The notes beneath the pieces are model-generated. The model had not been told where the DNA came from. It did no database searches and saw only the letters and a list, made by a program, of their open reading frames with translations. Positions 27,632 through 36,461 of a stretch of DNA of 64,000 nucleotides are shown piece after piece; position 1 is the first letter of the stretch; the number at the start of each line of letters is the position of its first letter. A program made the position numbers and the translations under genes. Source of the DNA: Rhizobium leguminosarum (lineage in GTDB: Bacteria > Pseudomonadota > Alphaproteobacteria > Rhizobiales > Rhizobiaceae); assembly GCF_001679785.1 (NCBI RefSeq), contig NZ_CP016287.1:806001-870000 (forward strand), read 5' to 3'.

Positions 27632-28381
27632 TTACAGCACGCCGGCTTCGTTTTTGAGCTTGTCGATCAGTTCGGCGACCGACTTGACCTTGACGCCGGC
27701 CTTGCGGCCCGACGGCTCCTCGGTCTTCAACACCTTGAGACGCGGCGTGGTGTCGACACCGAAATCGCTTGGCGTCTTCTTGTCGAGCGGCTTCTTCTTC
27801 GCCTTCATGATATTCGGCAGCGAGGCATAGCGTGGTTCGTTCAAGCGCAGATCGGTGGTGACGACCGCCGGCAGCTTGATCTCGATCGTCTGCAGGCCGC
27901 CATCGACTTCGCGGGTGATCTGAGCCTTGCCATCCCCGATCTCGATCTTCGAGGCGAAGGTTGCCTGGGCAACTCCCATCAGTGCAGCCAGCATCTGGCC
28001 GGTCTGGTTGCTGTCGTCATCGATCGCCTGCTTGCCGACGATGATCAGCCCCGGCTGTTCAACGTCGGCCACAGCCTTCAATATCTTGGCGACGGTGAGC
28101 GGTTCGATCTGATCATCGGTCTCGATGAGGATCGCCCGGTCGGCGCCCATGGCAAGTGCGGTCCTCAGCGTCTCTTCGGCCTTGGCAGGACCGATCGAGA
28201 CGACCACCACCTCCTCAGCCTTGCCGGCTTCCTTCAGCCGCAGCGCCTCTTCCACCGAGATCTCGTCGAACGGGTTCATCGACATCTTCACATTGGCAAG
28301 CTCGACACCCGTGCCATCCGGCTTCACCCGGATCTTCACGTTGTAGTCGACAACCCGTTTGACGGGCACGAGAATTTTCAT
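27632..28381 (-). CDS. etfB: Electron transfer flavoprotein beta subunit
   Basis: AMP-binding subunit of ETF, 249 residues. The start [20 protein letters not shown], the block [20 protein letters not shown] and [20 protein letters not shown] are diagnostic of the FixA/EtfB family. A G-rich site lies 6 bases before the ATG at 28381. Gene order etfB-etfA, between the two cupin paralogues. Its electron donor is probably the StcD-like protein encoded just upstream. Confidence 0.96.
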   Translation of the reverse strand: MKILVPVKRVVDYNVKIRVKPDGTGVELANVKMSMNPFDEISVEEALRLKEAGKAEEVVVVSIGPAKAEETLRTALAMGADRAILIETDDQIEPLTVAKILKAVADVEQPGLIIVGKQAIDDDSNQTGQMLAALMGVAQATFASKIEIGDGKAQITREVDGGLQTIEIKLPAVVTTDLRLNEPRYASLPNIMKAKKKPLDKKTPSDFGVDTTPRLKVLKTEEPSGRKAGVKVKSVAELIDKLKNEAGVL

Positions 28382-28400
28382 GGGCAACCCCCCTTTATTT

Positions 28401-29006
28401 CTAAACTGCTGGCCGTTCGGCAAGTAATGCCCAAAAGGCGAAGAGCGGCGTGTCGAGCGACCTCATGGCATGCTTGATGTCGGGGACATTGTAGAAGGAT
28501 CCGCCGATACCAGGCGAAAACCAGTCCCCTTCCCCCTGCTGGAACTCTCCCTCGGACAGTACGAGGTAGACCTCCTCTGGCGCATGAACGTGGTCGGGAT
28601 AGCGCACCTGAGGCGCCATCAACGTCACGCCGAACCACAGGTCGCTCCGCTCCTCCAATCCTCCCGGGCCGATAATCATCGCATTGGCATGCCCATCGAC
28701 AAAATTGTCGCTGGCCGTGTGGTCATACTTGGTGCGCCGACGCCATTCAAGCATTGGCTCGATGCCTTTGAACCCGTCGATCAATCGTGTCAGCGAAGGA
28801 TAGGACGTATCGATCGAGAGCGCTACATCAAGCTGAGCGCACACGGGCAATCGGCTTCCCTCTCCCGCACGCGCGGCTCCCGGGCGCTCCAGCGCTGCAA
28901 AAATCTGACGGATCGAGCGGCGGGCTTCCGGAGCCTTGGCGAACTGGTCAAAAGCCACGAAAGCCGCATCCACGAAAATCTGCAGGCTTTCATTGCGTAA
29001 ACTCAT
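28401..29006 (-). CDS. DddQ-like cupin (DMSP lyase family), metal site intact
   Basis: A 201-residue cupin resembling DMSP lyase DddQ. Candidate metal ligands H141, E145, Y147 (HVHAPEEVY) and H179 (IKHAMRS) have spacings of 4, 2 and 32, which equal those I remember for DddQ (H125, E129, Y131, H163). '[11 protein letters not shown]' and '[10 protein letters not shown]' are further family blocks. DddQ cleaves DMSP to acrylate and dimethylsulfide. In this operon an N-betaine or related onium compound is equally possible. GGAGGTGAT lies just before the ATG, a very strong ribosome site. The StcD-like gene precedes it and etfB follows. Confidence 0.78.
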   Translation of the reverse strand: MSLRNESLQIFVDAAFVAFDQFAKAPEARRSIRQIFAALERPGAARAGEGSRLPVCAQLDVALSIDTSYPSLTRLIDGFKGIEPMLEWRRRTKYDHTASDNFVDGHANAMIIGPGGLEERSDLWFGVTLMAPQVRYPDHVHAPEEVYLVLSEGEFQQGEGDWFSPGIGGSFYNVPDIKHAMRSLDTPLFAFWALLAERPAV

Positions 29007-29054
29007 GTCATCACCTCCGGAGACGATCGGCCGGCAAGCGGTCCGCTCTTGCGA

Positions 29055-31091
29055 TCAGATATCTTTCGCGATGCGCAGCCCGTCATAGACGGCGGCATGT
29101 GTGTTGCGTGCGGCGACCGCATCCCCGATCCGGAACAGCTGGAACTTGCCGTCAGGATTGCGAATGACGGACTGGGGTTCTCCGGAAAGAAGCTGGTCGT
29201 GCGACATCTCGCCGAGATTGCTCGAGCTGGGCTTCAGCTCGAAATAGAGCTCGTCGAGCGGAATGGTTCCATGATTGACGACGATCTGGTCGAAGCTCTG
29301 CTGCCTGGCGATCCCGCCGTAATCGCTGCCGACATGGGCGACGAGTTGGTTGCCGCTCTTCTCGACGGCTTCGAGACGGTAGGTGACGGTGAAGGTCACA
29401 TCGTGCTTCTGAAGAGACCGCATATAAGGCACCAAGTTCATGGCCATGACCTCGGGCGCGAAGGACCGGTCCGGCGTCATGATCTCGACCTTGGCGCCGG
29501 CCTTGGCAAGAAACTCCGCTGCCTGAAGGCCGGCATGATCGCCGGCGTCGTCGAAGATCAGCACGTTGGTTCCAGGCTTCACGTCGCCGGAGATGATGTC
29601 CCATGACGAGACCACCAGGTCGTTGCCGCTGGCGAGAACCTCGGTATGCGGCAAGCCGCCGGTCGCGATGATGACGACATCGGGGTTCTCGGCCTCGATG
29701 GTATCGGCTTCCGCCCAGGTGTTGAAGTGGAAGGTGACGTCGTATTTCTCGCACTGGCTCATGCGCCAGTCGATGATGCTGATCATCTCCCTGCGGCGCT
29801 CGCTTTGGGCGGTGAGGCGGATCTGGCCGCCGGGATTGTTCGCCGCTTCGAAAACGACGACCTGGTGGCCACGTTCTCCGGCGACGCGCGCCGCTTCCAG
29901 ACCGGCCGGGCCGGCACCGACGATGACGACCTTTTTCTTGGCGTCGGCTTTTTCCACGATATGCGGCATGGTCAGTTCGCGGCCGGTGGCGGCATTGTGG
30001 ATACAGAAGGCGGCCCCGCCCTGATAGATGCGATCGAGACAGTAATTGGCGCCGACGCAGGGACGAATATCGTCTTCCCGCTTTTCGATGATCTTGCGGA
30101 CGATGTGCGGGTCGGTCATGTGGGCGCGGGTCATGCCGACCATGTCGACCTTGCCGGAGGCGATCGCGTGGCGCGCGGTGGCGACGTCAGGGATTTTCGC
30201 CGCATGGAAGGTCGGGAAATTGGTTGCGGCGCGAATTTCGCCGGCGAAATCGAGATGCGGCGAATTCGCCATGCCCTGGATCGGGATCACGTCGGTCAGA
30301 CCCGCATCGGTATCGATATGGCCGCGAATGACGTTCAGGTAATCGATCAGGCCGCTTGCCTTCAGACGCCTGGAGATTTCGATGCCGTCGCCCTTGCCGG
30401 TACCGCCGGGAAGACATTCGTCGGCGGTGTAGCGCACGCCCAGAATGAAGTCGTTCCCCACCCTTTGCCGGATCGCCTTGAAGACGTCGAAGCAGAAGCG
30501 CAAACGGTTGTCGAGCGAGCCGCCATAGGGACCGTCGAGTTCGTTGGTGAGCGGAGACGTGAACTGATCGATCAGGTGGCCGTAGGCTTCCAGTTCGACA
30601 CCGTCCATGCCGCCTGCCTTCATGCGCTCGGCAGCGTCGGCGAAATCCTTGATGATGCGCTCGATGTCCCAATCTTCCATCTTCTTCGGGAAGGAGCGGT
30701 GGGAGGCCTCGCGATGATGCGATGGCGCCACGACCGGCAGCCAGTCGCCCTTGTCCCAGCGCGTGCGCCGGCCGAGATGGGTGAGCTGGATCATGATCGC
30801 CGCACCCTCTTCATGCACGGCGTCGGTCATTTCCCGGACCCAGGGTACGATCTCGTCCTTATAGGCGAGCAGGTTGTTGAAGACCGGCGGGCTGTCTCTG
30901 GAAACCGCCGCCGAGCCCGCTGTCATCGTTAAGGCCACCCCGCCCTTTGCCCGCTCCACCGTATAGGCACGGTACCTCTCCTTCGGCATGCCGTCTTCCG
31001 GATAGGCCGGTTCGTGGGAAGTCACGATGATACGGTTGCGCAGCGTCAAATGCTTGAGCTGGTAGGGCTGAAGAAGGGGATCGTTCGACAT
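29055..31091 (-). CDS. stcD: NADH:flavin oxidoreductase-type N-methyl demethylase (StcD/DgcA-like)
   Basis: A 678-residue old-yellow-enzyme plus FAD/NAD-domain protein related to StcD (N-methylproline demethylase) and DgcA (dimethylglycine demethylase). The FMN barrel has MIQLTHLGRRTRW, GVELEAYGHLIDQFTSPLTN and GMTRAHMTDPHIV. A 4Fe-4S-type cysteine cluster follows (RPCVGANYCLDRIYQGG, AAFCIHNAATGRE), then an FAD Rossmann fold (VVIVGAGPAGLEAARVAGERG). ATG at 31091 gives the family's usual length; longer in-frame starts reach into the operator region. It releases formaldehyde and would reduce ETF encoded downstream. StcD versus DgcA is chosen from the proline-related context (ProC-like, PutA), not proven. 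Confidence 0.85.
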   Translation of the reverse strand: MSNDPLLQPYQLKHLTLRNRIIVTSHEPAYPEDGMPKERYRAYTVERAKGGVALTMTAGSAAVSRDSPPVFNNLLAYKDEIVPWVREMTDAVHEEGAAIMIQLTHLGRRTRWDKGDWLPVVAPSHHREASHRSFPKKMEDWDIERIIKDFADAAERMKAGGMDGVELEAYGHLIDQFTSPLTNELDGPYGGSLDNRLRFCFDVFKAIRQRVGNDFILGVRYTADECLPGGTGKGDGIEISRRLKASGLIDYLNVIRGHIDTDAGLTDVIPIQGMANSPHLDFAGEIRAATNFPTFHAAKIPDVATARHAIASGKVDMVGMTRAHMTDPHIVRKIIEKREDDIRPCVGANYCLDRIYQGGAAFCIHNAATGRELTMPHIVEKADAKKKVVIVGAGPAGLEAARVAGERGHQVVVFEAANNPGGQIRLTAQSERRREMISIIDWRMSQCEKYDVTFHFNTWAEADTIEAENPDVVIIATGGLPHTEVLASGNDLVVSSWDIISGDVKPGTNVLIFDDAGDHAGLQAAEFLAKAGAKVEIMTPDRSFAPEVMAMNLVPYMRSLQKHDVTFTVTYRLEAVEKSGNQLVAHVGSDYGGIARQQSFDQIVVNHGTIPLDELYFELKPSSSNLGEMSHDQLLSGEPQSVIRNPDGKFQLFRIGDAVAARNTHAAVYDGLRIAKDI

Positions 31092-31136
31092 GGGCCGTGG
31101 TTCCGGATTAAAAACGTCAGAGGAGACGCTAAGCAC

Positions 31137-31198
31137 AATGTACATATGTGTCAACATTGAAAACAACTGGGTCGTCGTTTTCGACACTGATGTACATT
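31137..31198. promoter_or_regulatory. Inverted repeat pair, candidate operator of the TetR-type regulator
   Basis: Two inverted 16-base arms, AATGTACATATGTGTC at 31137-31152 and the reverse complement of AATGTACATCAGTGTC at 31183-31198, agree at 14 of 16 positions and are 30 bases apart. Each contains the palindrome ATGTACAT. They lie in the 147-base region between the divergent stcD-like and TetR-type genes. Confidence 0.6.
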
Positions 31199-31238
31199 TT
31201 TCTTGTGCGCGGCTTCACAATTTGATAGGAGATAGCCC

Positions 31239-31868
31239 ATGGATCAGGCTTTGAACGACACTGGCTGGCGCGGATCACAGGAGGGATGGCTGGAAGCAGC
31301 ATACCACTCTCTGCTGGATTCCGGCGTGGATTCGGTGAAAATTCTGCCCCTGGCAAAGAAGCTCAACCTCTCGCGCACGAGCTTCTACTGGTTCTTCAAG
31401 GACCGGGAGGAACTTCTGGCCGGGCTCGTGGCGCGCTGGCGCGACAAAAACACCGGCAACATCGTCAAGCAGTCCGAAGCCTACGCGGAATCGCTCGCCG
31501 AGGCGATGCTCAACGTCTTCGATTGCTGGCTCAACAATGATCTGTTCGACGCCAGGTTCGAATTCGCTGTGCGCAGCTGGGCGCTGCAGTCCGACGAGAT
31601 TCTCGCCGAGGTCCGGCAAGCCGATCAGCTTCGCCTGGAAGCTCTCAAGCGGATGTTTATCCGCTTCGGGCTACCAGAAGCGACATCGGATGTCCGAGCG
31701 CGAACAACTTACCTCGTGCAGATCGGATACATCTCTATGCAAGCCAAGGAGGAACTCGCCGTCCGCATGAAACGGATTCCCGAATATATCGCGATCTACA
31801 CCGGCGAAGTGCCGCAGCAGAGGGAGCTCGATCGCTTCTTCTCGCGGCATGGGTACAGGCCGGGTTAG
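31239..31868 (+). CDS. TetR/AcrR family transcriptional regulator
   Basis: A 209-residue TetR regulator: N-terminal helix-turn-helix (LPLAKKLNLSRTSFYWFFKDREELLAGLVARW) and a helical ligand domain. AGGAG lies 7 bases before the ATG. It is divergent from the stcD-like operon across a region holding a paired inverted repeat, and is followed 11 bases on by the ProC-like gene, so it probably controls both directions. The ligand may be a betaine or a demethylation product. Confidence 0.9.
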   Translation: MDQALNDTGWRGSQEGWLEAAYHSLLDSGVDSVKILPLAKKLNLSRTSFYWFFKDREELLAGLVARWRDKNTGNIVKQSEAYAESLAEAMLNVFDCWLNNDLFDARFEFAVRSWALQSDEILAEVRQADQLRLEALKRMFIRFGLPEATSDVRARTTYLVQIGYISMQAKEELAVRMKRIPEYIAIYTGEVPQQRELDRFFSRHGYRPG

Positions 31869-31879
31869 GGAGGGCCGGG

Positions 31880-32674
31880 ATGAGCGTTTCCTTGAGGATC
31901 GGCATCATTGGCGGCGGCGGTTGGCTGGGCGGAGCAATCGCCGGCTCGATCCTTGATGCCGGCCTGGTCGAACCTCGAAATCTCTCCCTCTCCTATCGCA
32001 GCGAGCAGCCACACCGTTTCCCGAATTCTTTCTTGACCACCGACAATCAGGCGCTTGCCGACCGCTCGGACGTGATCGTCCTCTCCGTCCGTCCTGATGA
32101 CTGGCATGCTCTTGATGTCGATGCCGGCGGCAAGCTCGTCATTTCAGTCATGGCGGGCATCCGTCTGGACGCACTTTCCGAGCGCCACAACACCGGCCGC
32201 GTTATCCGCGCTTTGCCGAATGCCGCCGCCGAAGTGGCCAAGTCCTATACGCCGTGGATTGGCGCGAGCGGTGTCACCGAAGACGACCGGGCGCTCGTCC
32301 GCGCGATTTTTCAGGCATGCGGATCTGAGGACGAGGTCGCAAGGGAAAGCGACATTGATTACCTCACCGGTCTTTCCGGGTCCGGACCGGCATTCCCGGC
32401 GCTGCTCGCGGCCGCCATGATGCGCGACGCCGTCGCAAATGGCCTGCCGGCGGAGATTGCGCGCCGCGCCGTCAACACGGTGATCACAGGCGCCGGCCGC
32501 CTGCTGGAGCGCCGCGACGAATGTCCTGACGACGTCGTTCAAGCCTTTGTCGGCTATCGCGGCACCACGGCGGCGGCCATCGAAAGCATGCGCGTTGCGG
32601 GGTTCGACGCTTCGGTCGCGAAGGGACTATCGGCGGCATTCAAGAAATCGGTGAGTATGGGAGACGCTTCCTGA
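31880..32674 (+). CDS. Pyrroline-5-carboxylate reductase-like protein
   Basis: A 264-residue ProC-family protein: Rossmann start IGIIGGGGWLGGAIAGSIL and the family's C-terminal block GLSGSGPAFPALLAAAM. Biosynthetic ProC makes proline from pyrroline-5-carboxylate. In a catabolic island behind the TetR-type regulator, it is more likely a pathway paralogue acting on a cyclic imine formed from a proline derivative, but this is inference. GGAGGG precedes the ATG. It is probably cotranscribed with the importer genes that follow after 67 bases. Confidence 0.82.
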   Translation: MSVSLRIGIIGGGGWLGGAIAGSILDAGLVEPRNLSLSYRSEQPHRFPNSFLTTDNQALADRSDVIVLSVRPDDWHALDVDAGGKLVISVMAGIRLDALSERHNTGRVIRALPNAAAEVAKSYTPWIGASGVTEDDRALVRAIFQACGSEDEVARESDIDYLTGLSGSGPAFPALLAAAMMRDAVANGLPAEIARRAVNTVITGAGRLLERRDECPDDVVQAFVGYRGTTAAAIESMRVAGFDASVAKGLSAAFKKSVSMGDAS

Positions 32675-32741
32675 CAACCGTTGGAGTGGGTCCTGCGGCG
32701 CCCCGCTCAGCAAAATCGGCCGCTAAACAGAGGGAACGAGA

Positions 32742-33743
32742 ATGAAAAAACTATTCGCATCGACATGTCTGACGTTCGGCCTGATCGGCGGGGCGTCCTT
32801 CGCCAGCGCCGCCGAATGCGGCACCGTCACCATCGCCAGCATGAACTGGCAGAGTGCAGAGGTTCTCTCCAACCTCGACAAGTTCATCTTGAACGAGGGT
32901 TATGGCTGTGAGGCCGAAATCACCGTCGGCGATACCGTCCCGACGATTACCTCGATGGCCGAAAAGGGCCAGCCGGACATCGCGCCAGAAGCATGGATCG
33001 ACCTGCTGCCCGATGTCGTCAAGAAGGGAACGGAAGAAGGCCGGATCGTCCAGGTCGGCTCTCCGCTGCCCGATGGCGGCGTGCAGGGTTGGTGGATTCC
33101 CAAATATCTGGCCGATGCCCATCCCGACATCAAGACCATCGGCGACGTGCTGAAGCATCCGGAACTCTTCCCCGCTCCCGAGGATCCGAAGAAGGGCGCC
33201 ATCTACAACGGGCCGCAGGGCTGGGGCGGCACCGTGGTGACCACGCAGCTCTACAAGGCCTTCGAAGCCGACAAGGCCGGCTTCACCCTCGTCGATACCG
33301 GCTCGGCTGCCGGCCTCGATGGTTCGATCTCCAAGGCCTACGAACGCAAGGAAGGCTGGGCCGGCTATTACTGGGCGCCGACCGCGCTGCTCGGCAAGTA
33401 TGAGATGGTCAAGCTGGAAGCCGGCGTGCCGAACGACGCCGCCGAATGGAAGCGCTGCAATACCGTCGCCGATTGCCCCGACCCGAAGCCGAATGCATGG
33501 CCGGTCGACAAGATCGTCACCCTCGTTGCAAAGCCTTTCTCGGAAAAGGTCGGCCCTGAGGTCATGGACTACCTGACGAAGCGCTCCTGGAGCAACGACA
33601 CGGTCAACAAGCTGATGGCGTGGATGACCGACAACCAGGCGACCGGCGAGGACGGTGCCAAGCACTTCCTCAAAGAAAACAAGGACCTCTGGACCAAGTG
33701 GGTTTCGCCTGAGGCAGCCACGAAGATCGAGGCTGCTCTTTAA
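32742..33743 (+). CDS. Glycine betaine/proline-type ABC transporter substrate-binding protein
   Basis: Periplasmic receptor of 333 residues with a clear signal peptide (MKKLFASTCLTFGLIGG, cleaved near ASAA). OpuAC-type blocks are TVTIASMNWQSAEVL, GQPDIAPEAWIDLLPD, GWWIPKYLAD, NGPQGWGGTV and EGWAGYYWAPTALLG; the tryptophans and tyrosines would form the aromatic cage for a quaternary amine. It is followed by permease and ATPase genes. Context suggests proline betaine or another methylated amine. A hairpin follows the stop codon. Confidence 0.93.
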   Translation: MKKLFASTCLTFGLIGGASFASAAECGTVTIASMNWQSAEVLSNLDKFILNEGYGCEAEITVGDTVPTITSMAEKGQPDIAPEAWIDLLPDVVKKGTEEGRIVQVGSPLPDGGVQGWWIPKYLADAHPDIKTIGDVLKHPELFPAPEDPKKGAIYNGPQGWGGTVVTTQLYKAFEADKAGFTLVDTGSAAGLDGSISKAYERKEGWAGYYWAPTALLGKYEMVKLEAGVPNDAAEWKRCNTVADCPDPKPNAWPVDKIVTLVAKPFSEKVGPEVMDYLTKRSWSNDTVNKLMAWMTDNQATGEDGAKHFLKENKDLWTKWVSPEAATKIEAAL

Positions 33744-33754
33744 CACCGACTACT

Positions 33755-33777
33755 GCGGTGCGCGTAAAGCGCACCGC
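33755..33777 (+). terminator. Hairpin between binding-protein and permease genes
   Basis: GCGGTGCGC and GCGCACCGC are perfect 9-base arms around GTAAA, 11 bases after the binding-protein stop. There is no U-run. Such structures after binding-protein genes often stabilise the upstream mRNA or partly terminate, giving more receptor than permease. Confidence 0.6.
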
Positions 33778-33837
33778 CTCTCGCTGCCGATAAAATCAAA
33801 AAGACTGCCACGGCTCTTTGAAGAAAAGGGGAACCGA

Positions 33838-34725
33838 ATGGAATGGTTTTATAAATTCCCGCATATGGATGACGACGCCCTTCGCAATCTGAAGAAGGCG
33901 ATCGATGACGGCTTTCGTACATTTACCCGCAGCTACGGCGACGCGATCGAAAGCCTCTTCTCCCCGCTGCAGCATTTCCTGATCGCCGCCGACCGCTTCA
34001 TGACGCAGACGCCGTGGCCGATCATTACGGCAATCATCCTTGTCATCGCATGGTTTGCCAGCCGCAGCCTGAAGATCGTCCTCGGCTGTCTCGTCACGCT
34101 GCTGCTGATCGGCTATTTCGACATGTGGGACGATACGATGCGGACGGTCTCGATGATCTTCGTCTGTACCGTGCTCTCCATCGCCATCGGCATTCCGATG
34201 GGGATATTGATGGCGCGTTCCGACCGGCTGCAGCGCGTTATCAATCCGATCCTCGACGTCATGCAGACCATGCCGAGCTTCGTCTATCTGATCCCTGTCG
34301 TCATGCTGCTCGGCATCGGCAAGGTGCCGGGACTGATTGCCGTCGTCATCTACGCCATCCCGCCGATGATAAGGCTGACCGACCTCGGCATCCGCCTGGT
34401 CGACAAGGACGTGCTCGAGGCAGCCGATGCGTTCGGAACGTCGAGTTCGCAGAAGCTGTTCAAGGTCCAGTTGCCGCTGGCGCTTCCCACCATTATGGCC
34501 GGCATCAACCAGACTATCATGATGGCGCTTGCCATGGTGGTCGTCGCTTCGATGATCGGCGTCCAGGGCCTTGGCCAGCCGGTTCTGAAGGCGATCGCCA
34601 ACCAGTACTTCACCCTGGGTATTTTCAACGGCCTTGCCATCGTCGGCATTGCCATCATCTTCGACCGGGTCAGCCAGGCGTATGGCAAACGGCTCCAGAA
34701 GCATCGGGAGATCGTCCATGGCTGA
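33838..34725 (+). CDS. Glycine betaine/proline-type ABC transporter permease
   Basis: Inner-membrane subunit of 295 residues. It has a long N-terminal cytoplasmic part, then hydrophobic helices (PIITAIILVIAWFAS, IVLGCLVTLLLIGYF, MIFVCTVLSIAIGIPMGIL, VYLIPVVMLLGIGKVPGLIAVVIYAIPP). The ATPase-contact loop is EAADAFGTSSSQKLFKVQLP, and ALAMVVVASMIG is typical of ProW/OpuAB. AAAGGGG precedes the ATG at 33838; the frame is open upstream into the previous gene but without a site. It overlaps the ATPase gene by 8 bases. Confidence 0.93.
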   Translation: MEWFYKFPHMDDDALRNLKKAIDDGFRTFTRSYGDAIESLFSPLQHFLIAADRFMTQTPWPIITAIILVIAWFASRSLKIVLGCLVTLLLIGYFDMWDDTMRTVSMIFVCTVLSIAIGIPMGILMARSDRLQRVINPILDVMQTMPSFVYLIPVVMLLGIGKVPGLIAVVIYAIPPMIRLTDLGIRLVDKDVLEAADAFGTSSSQKLFKVQLPLALPTIMAGINQTIMMALAMVVVASMIGVQGLGQPVLKAIANQYFTLGIFNGLAIVGIAIIFDRVSQAYGKRLQKHREIVHG

Positions 34726-35797
34726 TCAACGTTTCGGCGGCATCAAGATCCGCCACCTCTACAAGATCTTCGGTCCCAATCCTGGCGCTCATGTCGATGC
34801 CGTCAAAAAGGGATTGTCGAAGACCGAGCTCAACGAAAAGCACGGCCACGTGCTCGGCCTGAAAGATATCAATGTCGAGATACCCTCGGGCCGCATCCAG
34901 GTCATCATGGGCCTTTCGGGTTCGGGCAAATCGACGCTCATCCGCCACATCAACCGTCTGATCGATCCAACCGCCGGCGAAGTGCTTGTCGACGGCGTCG
35001 ATGTCGTGAAAATGAACGAGACCGAATTGCGGACGTTTCGCCGGCACCAGACGGCAATGGTGTTTCAGAAGTTCGCGCTTCTGCCGCACCGGAACGTTCT
35101 CGACAATACTATCTTCGGCCGCGAAGTGCAGGGCATGGAGCGCTCGAAAGCCGTCGACGTCGCCATGGGCTGGCTGGAGCGGGTCGGCCTGAAGGGCTTC
35201 GAGAGCAAATATCCCAACCAGCTATCGGGAGGCATGCAGCAGCGCGTCGGCCTGGCGCGAGCCCTCTCGAACGATGCGCCGGTTCTGCTGATGGACGAGG
35301 CCTATTCGGCGCTCGATCCATTGATCCGCACCGATATGCAGACGGTCCTTCTCGACATTCAGAAGGAGATCAAGAAGACCATCGTCTTCATCACCCATGA
35401 CCTCGACGAAGCCCTTCGGCTGGGCGACCAGATTGCGATCCTGCGCGATGGCGAAGTCATCCAGCAGGGCACCAGCCAGGACATCGTTCTGCGTCCGGCC
35501 GACGCCTACATCGCCAACTTCGTCAAGGAGGTCAATCGAGGCCGGGTCATCCAGGTCGATGCCGTCATGACACCCCTGCATTCCGGAGCGGTCCCAGGCG
35601 GATTGACGATCGCATCCGGCACGACCGTCGAAGACGCCGTCCGGATCCTGGCATCGGCGGCGCACGACGATGCCAGGGTGGTTTCACCATCCGGGGAAGC
35701 ATTGGGTCTTGTCACCTTCCGCCAGCTCGCGGGCGCGATGGTGAACTCGCAAGAGGTGGCTCCCCGACGCGATAGCGCTCTCTCGGTCGCACTTTGA
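34718..35797 (+). CDS. Glycine betaine/proline-type ABC transporter ATP-binding protein
   Basis: A 359-residue ATPase of the ProV/OpuAA type. Walker A is GLSGSGKST, Q-loop FQKFALLPHRNV, signature LSGGMQQRVGLARAL, Walker B VLLMDEAYSALDP and H-loop ITHDLDEAL. The C-terminus after about 270 is a short CBS-like extension (DAVRILASAAHDDARVVSPSGEALGLVT), shorter than in ProV. Osmosensing ProV/OpuA proteins use full CBS pairs, so the truncation suggests a nutritional importer. It overlaps the permease gene. Confidence 0.94.
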   Translation: MADQRFGGIKIRHLYKIFGPNPGAHVDAVKKGLSKTELNEKHGHVLGLKDINVEIPSGRIQVIMGLSGSGKSTLIRHINRLIDPTAGEVLVDGVDVVKMNETELRTFRRHQTAMVFQKFALLPHRNVLDNTIFGREVQGMERSKAVDVAMGWLERVGLKGFESKYPNQLSGGMQQRVGLARALSNDAPVLLMDEAYSALDPLIRTDMQTVLLDIQKEIKKTIVFITHDLDEALRLGDQIAILRDGEVIQQGTSQDIVLRPADAYIANFVKEVNRGRVIQVDAVMTPLHSGAVPGGLTIASGTTVEDAVRILASAAHDDARVVSPSGEALGLVTFRQLAGAMVNSQEVAPRRDSALSVAL

Positions 35798-36420
35798 CGC
35801 TCCAAATGCGGCCGTCTTTCCGCTTCGTTGGCGAGGCACATCGCCATCTCCGGAACCGGGAAGTCGGCCGTCTGACCCCTGGGGGTGACGATGTCAAAAC
35901 TCTTCTCGTGTCTGTTTTCGCCGGTCCGGAGCGCGCCAAGGCCCAATTGGAACGGCTGCGTTCCAAGGGGGTCCGTATCCCCGGGGACAGAGCGAAGCCC
36001 GCGAGCGTCACGGAAACTGATAGTCTCGACGTTGACATCGGCGTGTTGGAAACGACCCGTCGCTTGTGCCTTCAGTGAGAAATCATCGCTCAGCTCAAAG
36101 AACCGAATGCATCGCGCGTGCCGCATCATGCCGGCGCGTCCCATCGTTCGTGCCCAATGAGAACCTAAAGATCTCTATCCACTTCGCGCAGTTCATTGCG
36201 CGGAACAGGCGGCTTCGGCGACGCTGGTCCATATACATTTTGCGCAAGGTCAGTCCAGACTGCGTCACGAAAAGCCGGTTGGCCGACAATATCGGGACCC
36301 GACAATTGCTCCACAGCTAAGGAACAGTAAGATGAAACCCGACCGTGACCATGATGGTTTGCGGTCCCAAAGCCAAGCCCGTCCATCCCATCACCCCCAA
36401 AAGGATGGAAGGGATTCGTA

Positions 36421-36446
36421 CATACGCACTCCATCCCGTGCGTATG
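36421..36446. repeat. Perfect 9-base inverted repeat
   Basis: CATACGCAC and GTGCGTATG flank an 8-base spacer. It lies in the gene-poor gap, 16 bases before a second inverted repeat. Confidence 0.55.
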
Positions 36447-36461
36447 CCTGCATGCCTGTCA

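Noticed and set aside
31092..31187. Extended N-terminus for the stcD-like gene (start at 31187)
   Set aside because: It would place coding sequence over the operator-like inverted repeats and add a hydrophobic leader absent from the family.
35794..36144. Overlapping reading frames on both strands after the ABC ATPase gene
   Set aside because: One begins with TTG in the ATPase stop region and the others overlap the ATPase in antisense. None has a ribosome site or recognisable domain.
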